A stretch of 64,000 bases of DNA, taken from Pseudomonadota bacterium (GTDB lineage Bacteria; Pseudomonadota; Alphaproteobacteria; Rhodospirillales; Magnetospirillaceae). The notes beneath the pieces are model-generated. The model saw only the letters and a list, made by a program, of their open reading frames with translations. It made no database searches and had not been told where the DNA came from. The stretch's first letter is position 1. Each line of letters starts with the position of its first letter. Below, piece by piece: positions 49,636 through 57,465 of the stretch. The DNA lies in NCBI GenBank assembly GCA_021781575.1, contig JAJXWP010000016.1, positions 1-64,000 of the forward strand. Direction: 5' to 3'. The position numbers were made by a program, and so were the translations under genes.

Positions 49636-50496
49636 TCAGTGTTTCGGCTTTTCGCTCATTGGCGAGCCGTCCAGATTGTAGCGCTTGATCTGCGCGTTCT
49701 CATGCAGTTCCCCGATCAGCTTCTTGATATCGTCCTGGGCGAGCTCCATCCGGATCTGTCCCTTGACCTTGTCGAAGGATGGCGGGGGCGCCACCCGACG
49801 GTCCTCGACCTCGATGATGTGCCAGCCGTAAGGGCTGTGGACCGGTGTTTGGGTGTACTCGCCGGGCTTCAGCTTGAACGCCGCGTCGGCGAACTCGGGC
49901 ACCAACCGGTCCCGGCTGACATATCCGAGATCTCCGCCCGAGGCTTTGCCGGAGGGGTCCAGGCTCTTGGCCTTGGCTTCGTCGGCGAAGGAAGCGCCAG
50001 ATTTCAGCGCGGCGATCACCGCCTTGGCGGTCGCTTCGTCAGCGACCAGGATATGGCGGATCCGCACTTCTTCCTTCGGCGGAGCCTTGGCGACCGTCTC
50101 GTCATAGCGGTGGCGGACGGCGGATTCGGGGATGTCCGCATCGACCCGCCTGGTCAAGTACAAGCGTTGCAGCACCTGAAGCCGGGCTTCGGCCATATCG
50201 GCCTTGAACTGCGGATCGTGCTCCAGCTTTTCTTTTTCCGCTTGTTGAAGAACGAGCTGTTCGGTGATCAATTGGTCGAGCAGTCGGTCATAAACTTTTT
50301 CGAGCGGTACCTGGCCATGCTGGGAAATGGCGTCTTCCGCTTTGATCACGGCGGAGCGGTGGATGGCCTTGCCGTTGACCGTGGCGACGACCGGATCGGC
50401 ATCCGCCGCCCAGGCCGGAATGGTTGCGGTCATCATCAGGGCGGCCAACGCGATGGCGCCCATGGGGCCGTGGCTCATAGAAAAGTCCCCTTTCAT
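49636..50496 (-). CDS. Periplasmic parvulin-type peptidyl-prolyl isomerase
   Basis: 286 residues with a signal peptide (about 1-30, cut after AWA), an N-terminal SurA-like helical segment (VVATVNGKAIHRSAVIKAED, LDQLITEQLVLQQAEKEK) and a parvulin domain (about 140-240) with VRIRHILVADE, SGKASGGDLGYVSRDRLVPEF and HSPYGWHIIEVEDRR. Likely a PpiC/PrsA-like folding helper for exported proteins. Convergent with phhB. Confidence 0.9.
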   Translation of the reverse strand: MKGDFSMSHGPMGAIALAALMMTATIPAWAADADPVVATVNGKAIHRSAVIKAEDAISQHGQVPLEKVYDRLLDQLITEQLVLQQAEKEKLEHDPQFKADMAEARLQVLQRLYLTRRVDADIPESAVRHRYDETVAKAPPKEEVRIRHILVADEATAKAVIAALKSGASFADEAKAKSLDPSGKASGGDLGYVSRDRLVPEFADAAFKLKPGEYTQTPVHSPYGWHIIEVEDRRVAPPPSFDKVKGQIRMELAQDDIKKLIGELHENAQIKRYNLDGSPMSEKPKH

Positions 50497-50665
50497 TTGT
50501 CGATGTCGGTGGGCCCCGGGCGCGATGCCAGGGGATCAAGGGAACCGCGCCTGGCGGCGCCCCCATCACAGCTATGCTTCGACATCTCCCGGATGGACGG
50601 CCCATCCGCCCATCTGGCCGGCGACAATAGTCCCAACCACGACTTTCGGGAAGCGGCGGCGTGAC

Positions 50666-51718
50666 ATGATGGTCCGGCTAGCCGATACTGTCGAAACCCC
50701 TGATTTCACCGAGGAGGAAATGGACCTGACTTCATGTGATCTGGCAGCGCAGGCCGAGGGCGATCCGATCGACTACGGCAACGGCATTCATGCTGTTGAT
50801 GCCCTGTATGTCCGTCCCCGCCTGGCGGCGATCCATCTGGTGACGGCGAACGGCCGAGTAGCCGTGGTGGAAAGCGCCCACAATGCGGCTTTGCCGAGGG
50901 TCGAATCGGCCCTGGCAGCCCTGGGGTTCGACCGGGGTGCGGTAGACTACCTGTTTCTCACTCACGTCCATCTCGACCATGCCGGCGGTGCCGGGGCGAT
51001 GATGCAGGCTTTCCCCAATGCCCGACTGGTGGTGCATCCGCGCGGGGCGCGGCATATGGCTGATCCGAGCCAGCTGAATGCGGCCACGGCGGCCGTCTAT
51101 GGCGCGGAAAACGCCGCTCTCCGTTATGGGACCTTGCTGCCGGTACCCGCCGATCGAATCATTGCCACGACCGACCGGCAGGTGTTTGCCCTCGGCGGCA
51201 GGGAACTGGAGATCCTGCATACGCCCGGCCACGCCAAGCACCATCAATGTATTTTCGATCGCGCCAGCCGGGGCGTCTTCACCGGCGACCTGTTCGGCCT
51301 ATGCTATCGTGAACTGGACCGGCCGGATGGGCCGTTCGTCATTCCCACCACCACCCCGTCGCAGTTCAATCCGGCGGATCTGCAACGTTCGATCGACCTG
51401 GTGATGTCATTGGCCCCCAGCGCCCTTTTCCTCACCCATTTCGGCCGCATCCTGCCCACCGGCGCCTATCTGGCCCAGCTGCGGCGGATGATCGACGGGC
51501 ATGTCGCCGCTGCACTGGCCGAACGCAACCGCGGAGACCGCCGGGAAGAATATATCCGTCAAGGCCTTGCCTCGCTGCTACGCAGCGAGTTGGTGGCATG
51601 CGGCCGCGGAGATGTGGTCGACCAGGCGATGGACCTGTTCGCCGAGGATATCGAACTCAATGCGCAGGGCCTTGAGCACTGGCTGGCCCATGGTGCCGAG
51701 GGAGCCCCCGCAGGTTAG
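50666..51718 (+). CDS. Metallo-beta-lactamase fold hydrolase
   Basis: 350 residues; no signal peptide. Zinc site THVHLDHAGG near residue 110, later single ligands in HTPGHAKHH, FTGDLFG and LTHFGR. The profile is that of glyoxalase II-like or quorum-lactonase-like hydrolases, which cannot be told apart from sequence alone. Start is ATG 50666 (an immediate second ATG follows); ATG 50720, just after an AGGAGG, is an alternative. Its stop overlaps the convergent epimerase gene by 4 nt. Confidence 0.8.
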   Translation: MMVRLADTVETPDFTEEEMDLTSCDLAAQAEGDPIDYGNGIHAVDALYVRPRLAAIHLVTANGRVAVVESAHNAALPRVESALAALGFDRGAVDYLFLTHVHLDHAGGAGAMMQAFPNARLVVHPRGARHMADPSQLNAATAAVYGAENAALRYGTLLPVPADRIIATTDRQVFALGGRELEILHTPGHAKHHQCIFDRASRGVFTGDLFGLCYRELDRPDGPFVIPTTTPSQFNPADLQRSIDLVMSLAPSALFLTHFGRILPTGAYLAQLRRMIDGHVAAALAERNRGDRREEYIRQGLASLLRSELVACGRGDVVDQAMDLFAEDIELNAQGLEHWLAHGAEGAPAG

Positions 51719-52617
51719 GGCTCTCCGGGCAATTCCCTGACTGGGCGGATGGTCAGGGACCATTGGCGGCCGGTACCCGGGGGAATGGAGACGATACCCG
51801 GTTTCACGGCCAGTTCGCCCTGGAACCCCAGGGGGCTCATGTAGCCCTGCCAAGGCTCCAGGCACAGGAAGCCGGCGCCGCCGGGCCTGGTCCAGAGGCC
51901 GAAATGGGGAAAGTCGGGGAAACTCAGCTCAATTCCCGTCCCGCCGGGGACGCCGAAGCTGAGGGACCGGCTGTTCAGCCGGTCCCAGACGACGGCGCTG
52001 ACGTCGAACAGGCTGTCGTCGAGCGGCAGGATGCGGCCGACCACCGGCGTCGGCAGCGGCTCGGGCCCCAGGCCGTTGCCGAGGACGCGGCGGATCCCTT
52101 GTGGCTCCGCCTCGGCGAACACCAGCCGATGGCCGGTTCGTTCCAGGCCTGCCGCCAGCGGCCAGCGGAAGGCCGGATGGGCGCCCAGGCTGACCGGCAG
52201 AGGCCGTGAATCAGGATTGTTCACGGTGAAGGTCTGGATCAGACGATCCTCTTCGAGCCGAAACGAAACGATCAGTTCAAAGGCGAACGGATATTGCCGG
52301 CGCGTCTCGGCGCTGTCGGCCAGGCGGAAATCGGCCGCCTCGGCGGCCTTGGCCACCACCGCCGTCATGCTGTGGCGCAGGAAGCCATGGCTTTGCATCG
52401 GATAGCGGACGCCCTGATGGATCAGCGTGTCCTCTGTCAGTGCGCCGACGATGGGGAACAGATTGGGGGCGCGCCATCCCCATACCGCCGGGTCGGCCTG
52501 CCAGATGAGCTCTTCGCCCCAGCACGGGACGAGGGACTGCAGTTCGGCTCCCTTGCTGCTGATACGGGCGGTCAAGGCGGCGTTGGCGATGGTGATGATC
52601 TGCTGTTCGGCCGTCAT
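51715..52617 (-). CDS. Aldose 1-epimerase-family protein (YeaD/LacX type)
   Basis: 300 residues with the galactose-mutarotase beta-sandwich pattern: NAALTARISSKGAELQSL, PNLFPIVG, HGFLRHSM (catalytic histidine), LPVSLGAHPAFRWPL (second histidine) and LCLEPWQGYMSP (catalytic glutamate). This variant is nearer to LacX and glucose-6-phosphate epimerase-like proteins than to classic GalM, so the sugar substrate is uncertain. Lies 22 nt downstream of the aldo/keto reductase gene on the same strand. Confidence 0.85.
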   Translation of the reverse strand: MTAEQQIITIANAALTARISSKGAELQSLVPCWGEELIWQADPAVWGWRAPNLFPIVGALTEDTLIHQGVRYPMQSHGFLRHSMTAVVAKAAEAADFRLADSAETRRQYPFAFELIVSFRLEEDRLIQTFTVNNPDSRPLPVSLGAHPAFRWPLAAGLERTGHRLVFAEAEPQGIRRVLGNGLGPEPLPTPVVGRILPLDDSLFDVSAVVWDRLNSRSLSFGVPGGTGIELSFPDFPHFGLWTRPGGAGFLCLEPWQGYMSPLGFQGELAVKPGIVSIPPGTGRQWSLTIRPVRELPGEP

Positions 52618-52639
52618 CGGATGCTTCCCGATCCTCCCC

Positions 52640-53509
52640 TCAATGCTGCGGTTTTTCCCGCCCCGCGCGGTCCAGGGCGGCAAACTCTTCGTCGGACAAC
52701 ACGACCTCGGCCGCCGCGACGTTTTCTTCCAAATGGGCGACCTTCGATGTCCCGGGGATCGGCAGCATCACCGGGCTGCGCTTCAGCAACCAGGCCAGCG
52801 CTATCTGACTGGGCGCCGCGCCGTGGCTTTCGGCGATGTTGCTCAGCAGCGATCCGGGTCTTGCCAACGCGCCGTCGGCCAGAGGATACCACGGAATGAA
52901 GCCGATGCCGTGCTCGGTGCAGTAGTCGACAACCTCTTCGCTGCTGCGGTCAACGAGGTTGAAGCGATTCTGCACGGTGGCCACCGGCACGACCTTGAGC
53001 GCGGCCGCGATGTCGGCCACCGAGACCTCGCTGAGGCCGACATGGCGGATGACCCCCCGGTCGCGCAACTCCTTCAGTGCATCGAACTGCTCCTGACGGG
53101 GAACCTTCGAATCGATGCGGTGCAGCTGCCAGAGATCGATCCGCTCGACACCCAGGCGGCGCCGGCTGGTGCAGGCCTGCTGGATCAGGTATTCGGGGCG
53201 CCCGAGGGGCACCCAGCGGTTCGGCCCGGTACGCGTCAGGCCGCCTTTGGTGGCGATCAGCATGTCCCGGTAGGGGTGCAGCGCTTCGCGGATCAGCTCC
53301 TCGGAGACGTTGGGCCCATAGGAATCGGCCGTATCGATCAGGTTGACGCCGAGCTCGGGCAGGCGGCGAAGGGTGCGCAGGCACTCGGCGCGATCGGCCG
53401 GATCGCCCCAGATCCCCGGCCCCGTCAGGCGCATGGCGCCGAAGCCCAGGCGATGCACGGCGATATCGCCGCCGATCTTGAAGCTTCCCGATTTGGCTGC
53501 ACTTGGCAT
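52640..53509 (-). CDS. Aldo/keto reductase
   Basis: 289-residue NADPH-dependent TIM-barrel oxidoreductase: [21 protein letters not shown] (catalytic Asp-Tyr), LIATKGGL (Lys), [10 protein letters not shown] (His), and the NADPH-binding [14 protein letters not shown]. Resembles general AKR proteins of the YdbC/AKR13 kind; the natural substrate is unknown. ATG 53509 has GGAGA upstream; the open frame reaches 53833 but the extension crosses the dispersed repeat and is not credible. Probably cotranscribed with the epimerase. Confidence 0.88.
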   Translation of the reverse strand: MPSAAKSGSFKIGGDIAVHRLGFGAMRLTGPGIWGDPADRAECLRTLRRLPELGVNLIDTADSYGPNVSEELIREALHPYRDMLIATKGGLTRTGPNRWVPLGRPEYLIQQACTSRRRLGVERIDLWQLHRIDSKVPRQEQFDALKELRDRGVIRHVGLSEVSVADIAAALKVVPVATVQNRFNLVDRSSEEVVDYCTEHGIGFIPWYPLADGALARPGSLLSNIAESHGAAPSQIALAWLLKRSPVMLPIPGTSKVAHLEENVAAAEVVLSDEEFAALDRAGREKPQH

Positions 53510-53664
53510 TGGCTTTGTCTCCGCCGTTTCGTGTGAAAAGGGGGAAGGTCTGACGGTCCATCGCCGGTCTCGACGGCCTCGACGGCACGCCGGTCGGCAG
53601 GCGGCGCGGCGATTGGGCGGGCCCCGTGTCCTCTCAACCAGCACTGCTGGAATCATAGGCGCAG

Positions 53665-53678
53665 ATGAAATTTCATCA
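53665..53678. promoter_or_regulatory. 14-bp perfect palindrome
   Basis: GATGAAATTTCATC lies in the gap between the divergent aldo/keto reductase and KaiC-like genes, about 155 bp upstream of the reductase start. Possible operator; no regulator gene is adjacent. Confidence 0.3.
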
Positions 53679-53694
53679 AGGGGAGGGAAATGCA

Positions 53695-53734
53695 CTCGCC
53701 GGGCGGGCGCATCCGCACCCTTGGCCGCCGCCTC
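53695..53734. repeat. Partial copy of the 18769-18970 repeat element
   Basis: Forty bases match 18773-18812 with one mismatch, covering most of the terminal inverted repeat and about 15 bp of interior. No second arm is seen here, so it is a truncated copy. The rest of the gap 53510-54042 shows no gene; it must contain the promoter of the KaiC-like gene. Confidence 0.7.
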
Positions 53735-54042
53735 GATCAATCTCTCCCACCTTTCGCCGATCGACACATTCATGCCAGACCTCCAACGATCCTTCCCAGC
53801 CGAGGATGGGATATATCGCGCCAAATGTGGCAATCCGTGCCTGCCGGCACTTTACGGGCGTGCAAATGCGGGTCCGGGCTATGTCGGACTGGGTTCTTGA
53901 CAAAGCCCGGGAGAATGGTAGGACACCAGCCTCAACGCATTGATAAAATGGCCATAATTGAAAAGCTCCGCTGCCTCAGCCGTAAAGGGGTGTGATGAGG
54001 TGTCGTTTCTAAACTGATTGGTGCATCAGATTAGGAGAATGC

Positions 54043-55536
54043 ATGTCGACCAATGGGTTCGCGGGCCTAGCCTCAACTGGTGTTGCGGGGCTGGACGAAG
54101 TTCTCGGCGGGGGCTTGGCGCGCAGCCGCCTCTATCTGGTCAACGGGAATCCCGGCTCCGGCAAGACCACAATGGCGGTGCAATTCCTCTTGCAGGGTCA
54201 AAGGGAAGGCGAGCGGGTGTTTTACGTCACCCTGTCCGAGACCAAGGAGGAATTGGAGGCGGTCGCCCGATCCCATGGCTGGGACCTTCAGGGGGTCGAA
54301 ATCTTCGAGCTTTCGGCTCTCGAACAGATCCTGGCATCCAACGTCCAGCAATCGGTATTCCACCCAGCCCAGGTCGAACTGGCTGAGGTGATGCAAGCCA
54401 TCCTGACCGAGGTCGACCGTATCCGCCCCTCCCGCGTGGTCATCGACTCGGTCTCGGAAGTGCGGCTGCTCTCCGGGGACGCATTGCGTTACCGTCGGCA
54501 GATCCTGGCGCTGAAGCAGCATTTCGCGGGGCGCAACTGCACCGTCTTGCTGCTCAACGACCAAGTCGCCGATGGGACCGATCTGCAATTGCAAAGCCTG
54601 GCCCATGGCGTGTTCCACCTTGAACACCGCGCCCCCGAGTTCGGCGCCGACCGCCGTCGCCTTCGCATTCAGAAGATCCGCGGCTCCGCCTTCCGCGAGG
54701 GTTTTCACGACTATCGGGTGGTCACCGGCGGCCTGATTGTCTATCCCCGCCTGGTCGCGGCCGAGCACCGCGAGCAGCGCGGGATCCAGGCCGTCTCCAG
54801 TGGCGTGCGGGCCCTCGACAGTCTGGTCGGCGGCGGCATCGAACGCGGTACCGCCACCCTTCTCATCGGTCCATCGGGCAGCGGCAAGTCCAGTTGCGCC
54901 ACCCAGTTCGCCATTGCGGCGGCTGAGCGGGGCGAGCGGGTCGCCATGTATGTCTTCGACGAGCGGCCGGAGACATTGCTTCATCGCTGCGCCGGGCTTG
55001 GCATGGATCTGGCCGGCTGTGTCGAGGCGGGGCGGATCATGCTGCGCCAAGTGGATCCGGCCGAGATGTCGCCGGGGGAATTCGCCGCCCTGGTTCGCGA
55101 CGAGGTGGAGAATGGCGCGTCCATGGTGGTTGTTGATTCCTTGAGTGGCTACCTGCACGCCATGCCGTCTGAGAAGAACCTGCTTCTTCAGTTGCACGAG
55201 TTGCTGGCCTATCTCGGCCAGAAGAACGCCACCTCCATCCTGATTTTCACCCAGCATGGCTTGATGGCGGGAGCGATATCGACCCCGATCGACGTCAGCT
55301 ACCTGGCCGATACGGTCATTATGTTCCGCTATTACGAATACGCTGGCACATTGCGCCAAGCCATCTCCACCTTCAAGAAACGCGGCGGTAACCACGAGCG
55401 CTCGATCCGCGACTTTTCGTTGGGTTCGAGTGGTCTGCAAATCGGCGAACCGCTGGTGCATTTCCGTGGCGTGATCACGGGGGTGCCGGTGTGGGAAGGG
55501 GAGACGACTACCGTCGATGGGCAGAACCGAGACTAG
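54043..55536 (+). CDS. KaiC-like double-domain ATPase
   Basis: 497 residues with two RecA-type KaiC domains: Walker A GNPGSGKTT at about 36-43 and GPSGSGKSS at about 279-286. KaiC has Glu-Glu catalytic pairs after the Walker A; here they are Ser65-Glu66 and Asp306-Glu307. Where cyanobacterial KaiC has its phosphorylated Ser431-Thr432, the aligned segment VSYLADTVIMF has Ser419-Tyr420. So ATPase is likely, while a KaiC-type phosphorylation cycle is uncertain. Overlaps the following kinase gene by 20 nt; no kaiA or kaiB is present. May be a signalling ATPase working with that kinase. Confidence 0.88.
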   Translation: MSTNGFAGLASTGVAGLDEVLGGGLARSRLYLVNGNPGSGKTTMAVQFLLQGQREGERVFYVTLSETKEELEAVARSHGWDLQGVEIFELSALEQILASNVQQSVFHPAQVELAEVMQAILTEVDRIRPSRVVIDSVSEVRLLSGDALRYRRQILALKQHFAGRNCTVLLLNDQVADGTDLQLQSLAHGVFHLEHRAPEFGADRRRLRIQKIRGSAFREGFHDYRVVTGGLIVYPRLVAAEHREQRGIQAVSSGVRALDSLVGGGIERGTATLLIGPSGSGKSSCATQFAIAAAERGERVAMYVFDERPETLLHRCAGLGMDLAGCVEAGRIMLRQVDPAEMSPGEFAALVRDEVENGASMVVVDSLSGYLHAMPSEKNLLLQLHELLAYLGQKNATSILIFTQHGLMAGAISTPIDVSYLADTVIMFRYYEYAGTLRQAISTFKKRGGNHERSIRDFSLGSSGLQIGEPLVHFRGVITGVPVWEGETTTVDGQNRD

Positions 55537-56710
55537 AGACGGTGCCGAGAAGGACACGGCGGCGGAACGGGTGCTGATCTACGCCCCCTTCGGACGGGAT
55601 GCCGAGGTGACGCGGGAGGTATTGGCCGGAAAGGGCGTGGCTGCCTTGGTCTGCCATACCGTCGATCAGTTTTGCGCCAATCTCGGCACAGGGGCCGGCG
55701 CGGCAATCGCCACGGTGGAAGCGCTGACGCCAGGGGATCTCGACCGCGTGGCGAAAATTCTTACAGCCCAACCGCCGTGGTCAGACCTTCCGTTGATTGT
55801 CCTGTTCAATGAACGTGATGCCGAGATCTCACAGCAGTTACTGCTCCAAGCTCTGGGCAAGGTGGGCAACCTGAACTTTCTGGAGCGCCCGCTTCGCGTC
55901 GAGGCCTTGCTGAACGCCGTGGCTCTATCGCTGCGTGCGCGGCAAAGGCAGTATCAGGCCCGCGAACATATGCGGGCGTTGGAGGAGGCAAAGCAAAGCC
56001 TGGCGAAGGCCACCGACGAAGCCATCCGCGCCAACGACGCCAAAAGCCGCTTCCTGGCTGCCGCCAGCCACGATCTCCGCCAGCCGTTCCAGGCAATGCG
56101 GCTCTATCATCAAATCGTCGCTGACGCTTTGCAGGGCAAACCGGCTCATCGGGCGGCGGTCGGGCTGGGCAATGCGATCGCCTCGGGTGAGGACCTGCTG
56201 AATGCCTTGCTCGATCTATCCACCCTGGATGCGGGGGTCACCAAGGTCCAGATCAGCGATTTCGACCTTAGTCCCGTCCTCCACTCGGTGAGCAATGACC
56301 TCGACGCCATTGCCCAAGGCAAAGGGCTTGTCCTGCGTGTCCGCCCGGGCCCCGCGGTCGTCGTCCGGAGCGACCAGGTTCTGTTGAAGCGGATCATCCG
56401 CAACCTGACCATTAACGCGGTCCGCTATACCGAACGCGGCGGGGTCCTGGTGGGCTGCCGCGCCCGGCCGGACCACGTGCTGGTGCAAGTCTGGGATACC
56501 GGCATTGGTATCCCGGCCGACAAGGCGGACAAGATCTTCGAGGACTTCTTTCAGATTGGCAATTTGGAACGGGACAGTTCGAAGGGGTTGGGCCTGGGTT
56601 TGTCGATTGTCGAGCGCATGGCGCGGTTGCTTGGCCACCAAATCACAGTCCGGTCCGTGTATGGCCGAGGGTCCGTCTTTACCGTCAGGGTGGCAAAGGA
56701 CCGTGGTTAA
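55517..56710 (+). CDS. Histidine kinase coupled to the KaiC-like ATPase
   Basis: 397 residues, soluble. The first 135 residues have a receiver-like alpha/beta fold (RVLIYAPFGRDAEV, LPLIVLFNERDAEI) without a clear phosphoacceptor aspartate (pseudo-receiver). A coiled coil leads to HisKA with AASHDLRQPFQAMRL (His185), then HATPase with NAVRYTERGG, DTGIGIP and GLGLGLSIVERMA. The start lies within the end of the KaiC-like gene, arguing for cotranslation and joint function, as in the KaiC-kinase pairs of other alphaproteobacteria. No response regulator follows. Confidence 0.88.
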   Translation: MGRTETRDGAEKDTAAERVLIYAPFGRDAEVTREVLAGKGVAALVCHTVDQFCANLGTGAGAAIATVEALTPGDLDRVAKILTAQPPWSDLPLIVLFNERDAEISQQLLLQALGKVGNLNFLERPLRVEALLNAVALSLRARQRQYQAREHMRALEEAKQSLAKATDEAIRANDAKSRFLAAASHDLRQPFQAMRLYHQIVADALQGKPAHRAAVGLGNAIASGEDLLNALLDLSTLDAGVTKVQISDFDLSPVLHSVSNDLDAIAQGKGLVLRVRPGPAVVVRSDQVLLKRIIRNLTINAVRYTERGGVLVGCRARPDHVLVQVWDTGIGIPADKADKIFEDFFQIGNLERDSSKGLGLGLSIVERMARLLGHQITVRSVYGRGSVFTVRVAKDRG

Positions 56711-56754
56711 AGGCGGAAATTGCGCGCCATCCAAGCCGCAGAGGTAACCGCGTG

Positions 56755-56880
56755 CGCTTCGAACGCCGTTTTATCCGCTTGGCCGTCGAAACCCACCAGA
56801 ACGGGCTCGAATAGCGTCGCTATTTGAACATGGAGGACTTGCGGGAGCACAAGAAGGAGATGCTGCGCCAAGTCGCGTAA
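56755..56880 (+). pseudogene. Degraded open reading frame (unidentified)
   Basis: In one frame the sequence reads RFERRFIRLAVETHQNGLE, an amber stop, then RRYLNMEDLREHKKEML and a final stop. The coherent amphipathic character on both sides of the stop suggests the broken C-terminal end of a former gene. Family not recognised. Confidence 0.3.
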
Positions 56881-56888
56881 TCGCCGCC

Positions 56889-56934
56889 GCCGGCCCTGCG
56901 CTGTGCTCGCTCGATGGCTTCGCGCAGGGCCGGC
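56889..56934. terminator. Hairpin, possible terminator without T-tract
   Basis: GCCGGCCCTGCGC (56889-56901) and GCGCAGGGCCGGC (56922-56934) are a perfect 13-bp inverted repeat around a 20-nt loop. No T-run follows, so it may be a Rho-assisted end for the KaiC-kinase operon or the scar of an element. Confidence 0.35.
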
Positions 56935-57002
56935 AGCTCAAACGATCAGCGTGCCGTCACCAATTTGCTGAACTTGACGCACTCAATTCGGTCCCGGGCA
57001 TC

Positions 57003-57039
57003 AAAAAAGCCGCTAAATCATTGATTTAGCAGCTTTTTT
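57003..57039 (-). terminator. Terminator of the tRNA-Pro gene
   Basis: On the minus strand, directly after the tRNA CCA end, a hairpin built on GCTAAATCA/TGATTTAGC and flanked by A6/T6 runs forms a typical intrinsic terminator. It shows that the sequence to the left is the original downstream flank of the tRNA. Confidence 0.75.
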
Positions 57040-57042
57040 GAA

Positions 57043-57087
57043 TGGTCGGAGTGAGAGGATTCGAACCTCCGGCCCCTGCCTCCCGAA
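57043..57087 (-). tRNA. tRNA-Pro(CGG) 3' half; attachment-site remnant
   Basis: Read on the minus strand it starts in the anticodon loop TTCGGGA (anticodon CGG), continues with the 3' anticodon stem GGCAG, variable loop, T arm GGAGG-TTCGAAT-CCTCT, acceptor strand CACTCCG, discriminator A and an encoded CCA. The 5' half (acceptor, D arm and the matching CTGCC stem) is missing: upstream sequence is unrelated. This is what remains at the chromosome side when an element integrates in the 3' half of a tRNA gene; the restored tRNA should lie at the far end of the element. Confidence 0.85.
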
Positions 57088-57237
57088 GACTCGAAATCGT
57101 ACGGAACTCCTCAGAAAGTGGCGGAAAGGCTGGTGTTCTGAGGCGGCAAAATCGGCGATTGGAGTCAATTCGGCAAGGGTTCCGGTTCGATTGAACCCCC
57201 AAGCACTGTCCTGATTGCACCAACCCAGACATGAAAG

Positions 57238-57269
57238 GGGCCGCCTCCATTGCCACAGGGAGGCGGCCC
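57238..57269. terminator. Strong GC hairpin near the element's left end
   Basis: GGGCCGCCTCC (57238-57248) pairs perfectly with GGAGGCGGCCC (57259-57269). No good T-tract on either side. It could terminate readthrough into or out of the element. No coding frame was recognised in the rest of the gap 57088-57465. Confidence 0.4.
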
Positions 57270-57465
57270 GGATTGTGTGAACAACACGAAGTCGATTGCC
57301 GACATCGCGAATATAGCACAGAAGCGACGAAAATAACGCATAGGTTAGTAACTAACACACCAAAGATGAAATTAGCGATGTTAGTCTGGGTTCGCCACAG
57401 ATTGAACAACGCGCCGACTTCATCGCCAAGTATCTGATAGTCGTCGGCCTTTCTTCGAGGTGCCG

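Noticed and set aside
57043-57120. Complete tRNA gene
   Set aside because: Only the anticodon loop to CCA is present; no D arm or 5' acceptor strand could be found upstream, so it is a remnant.
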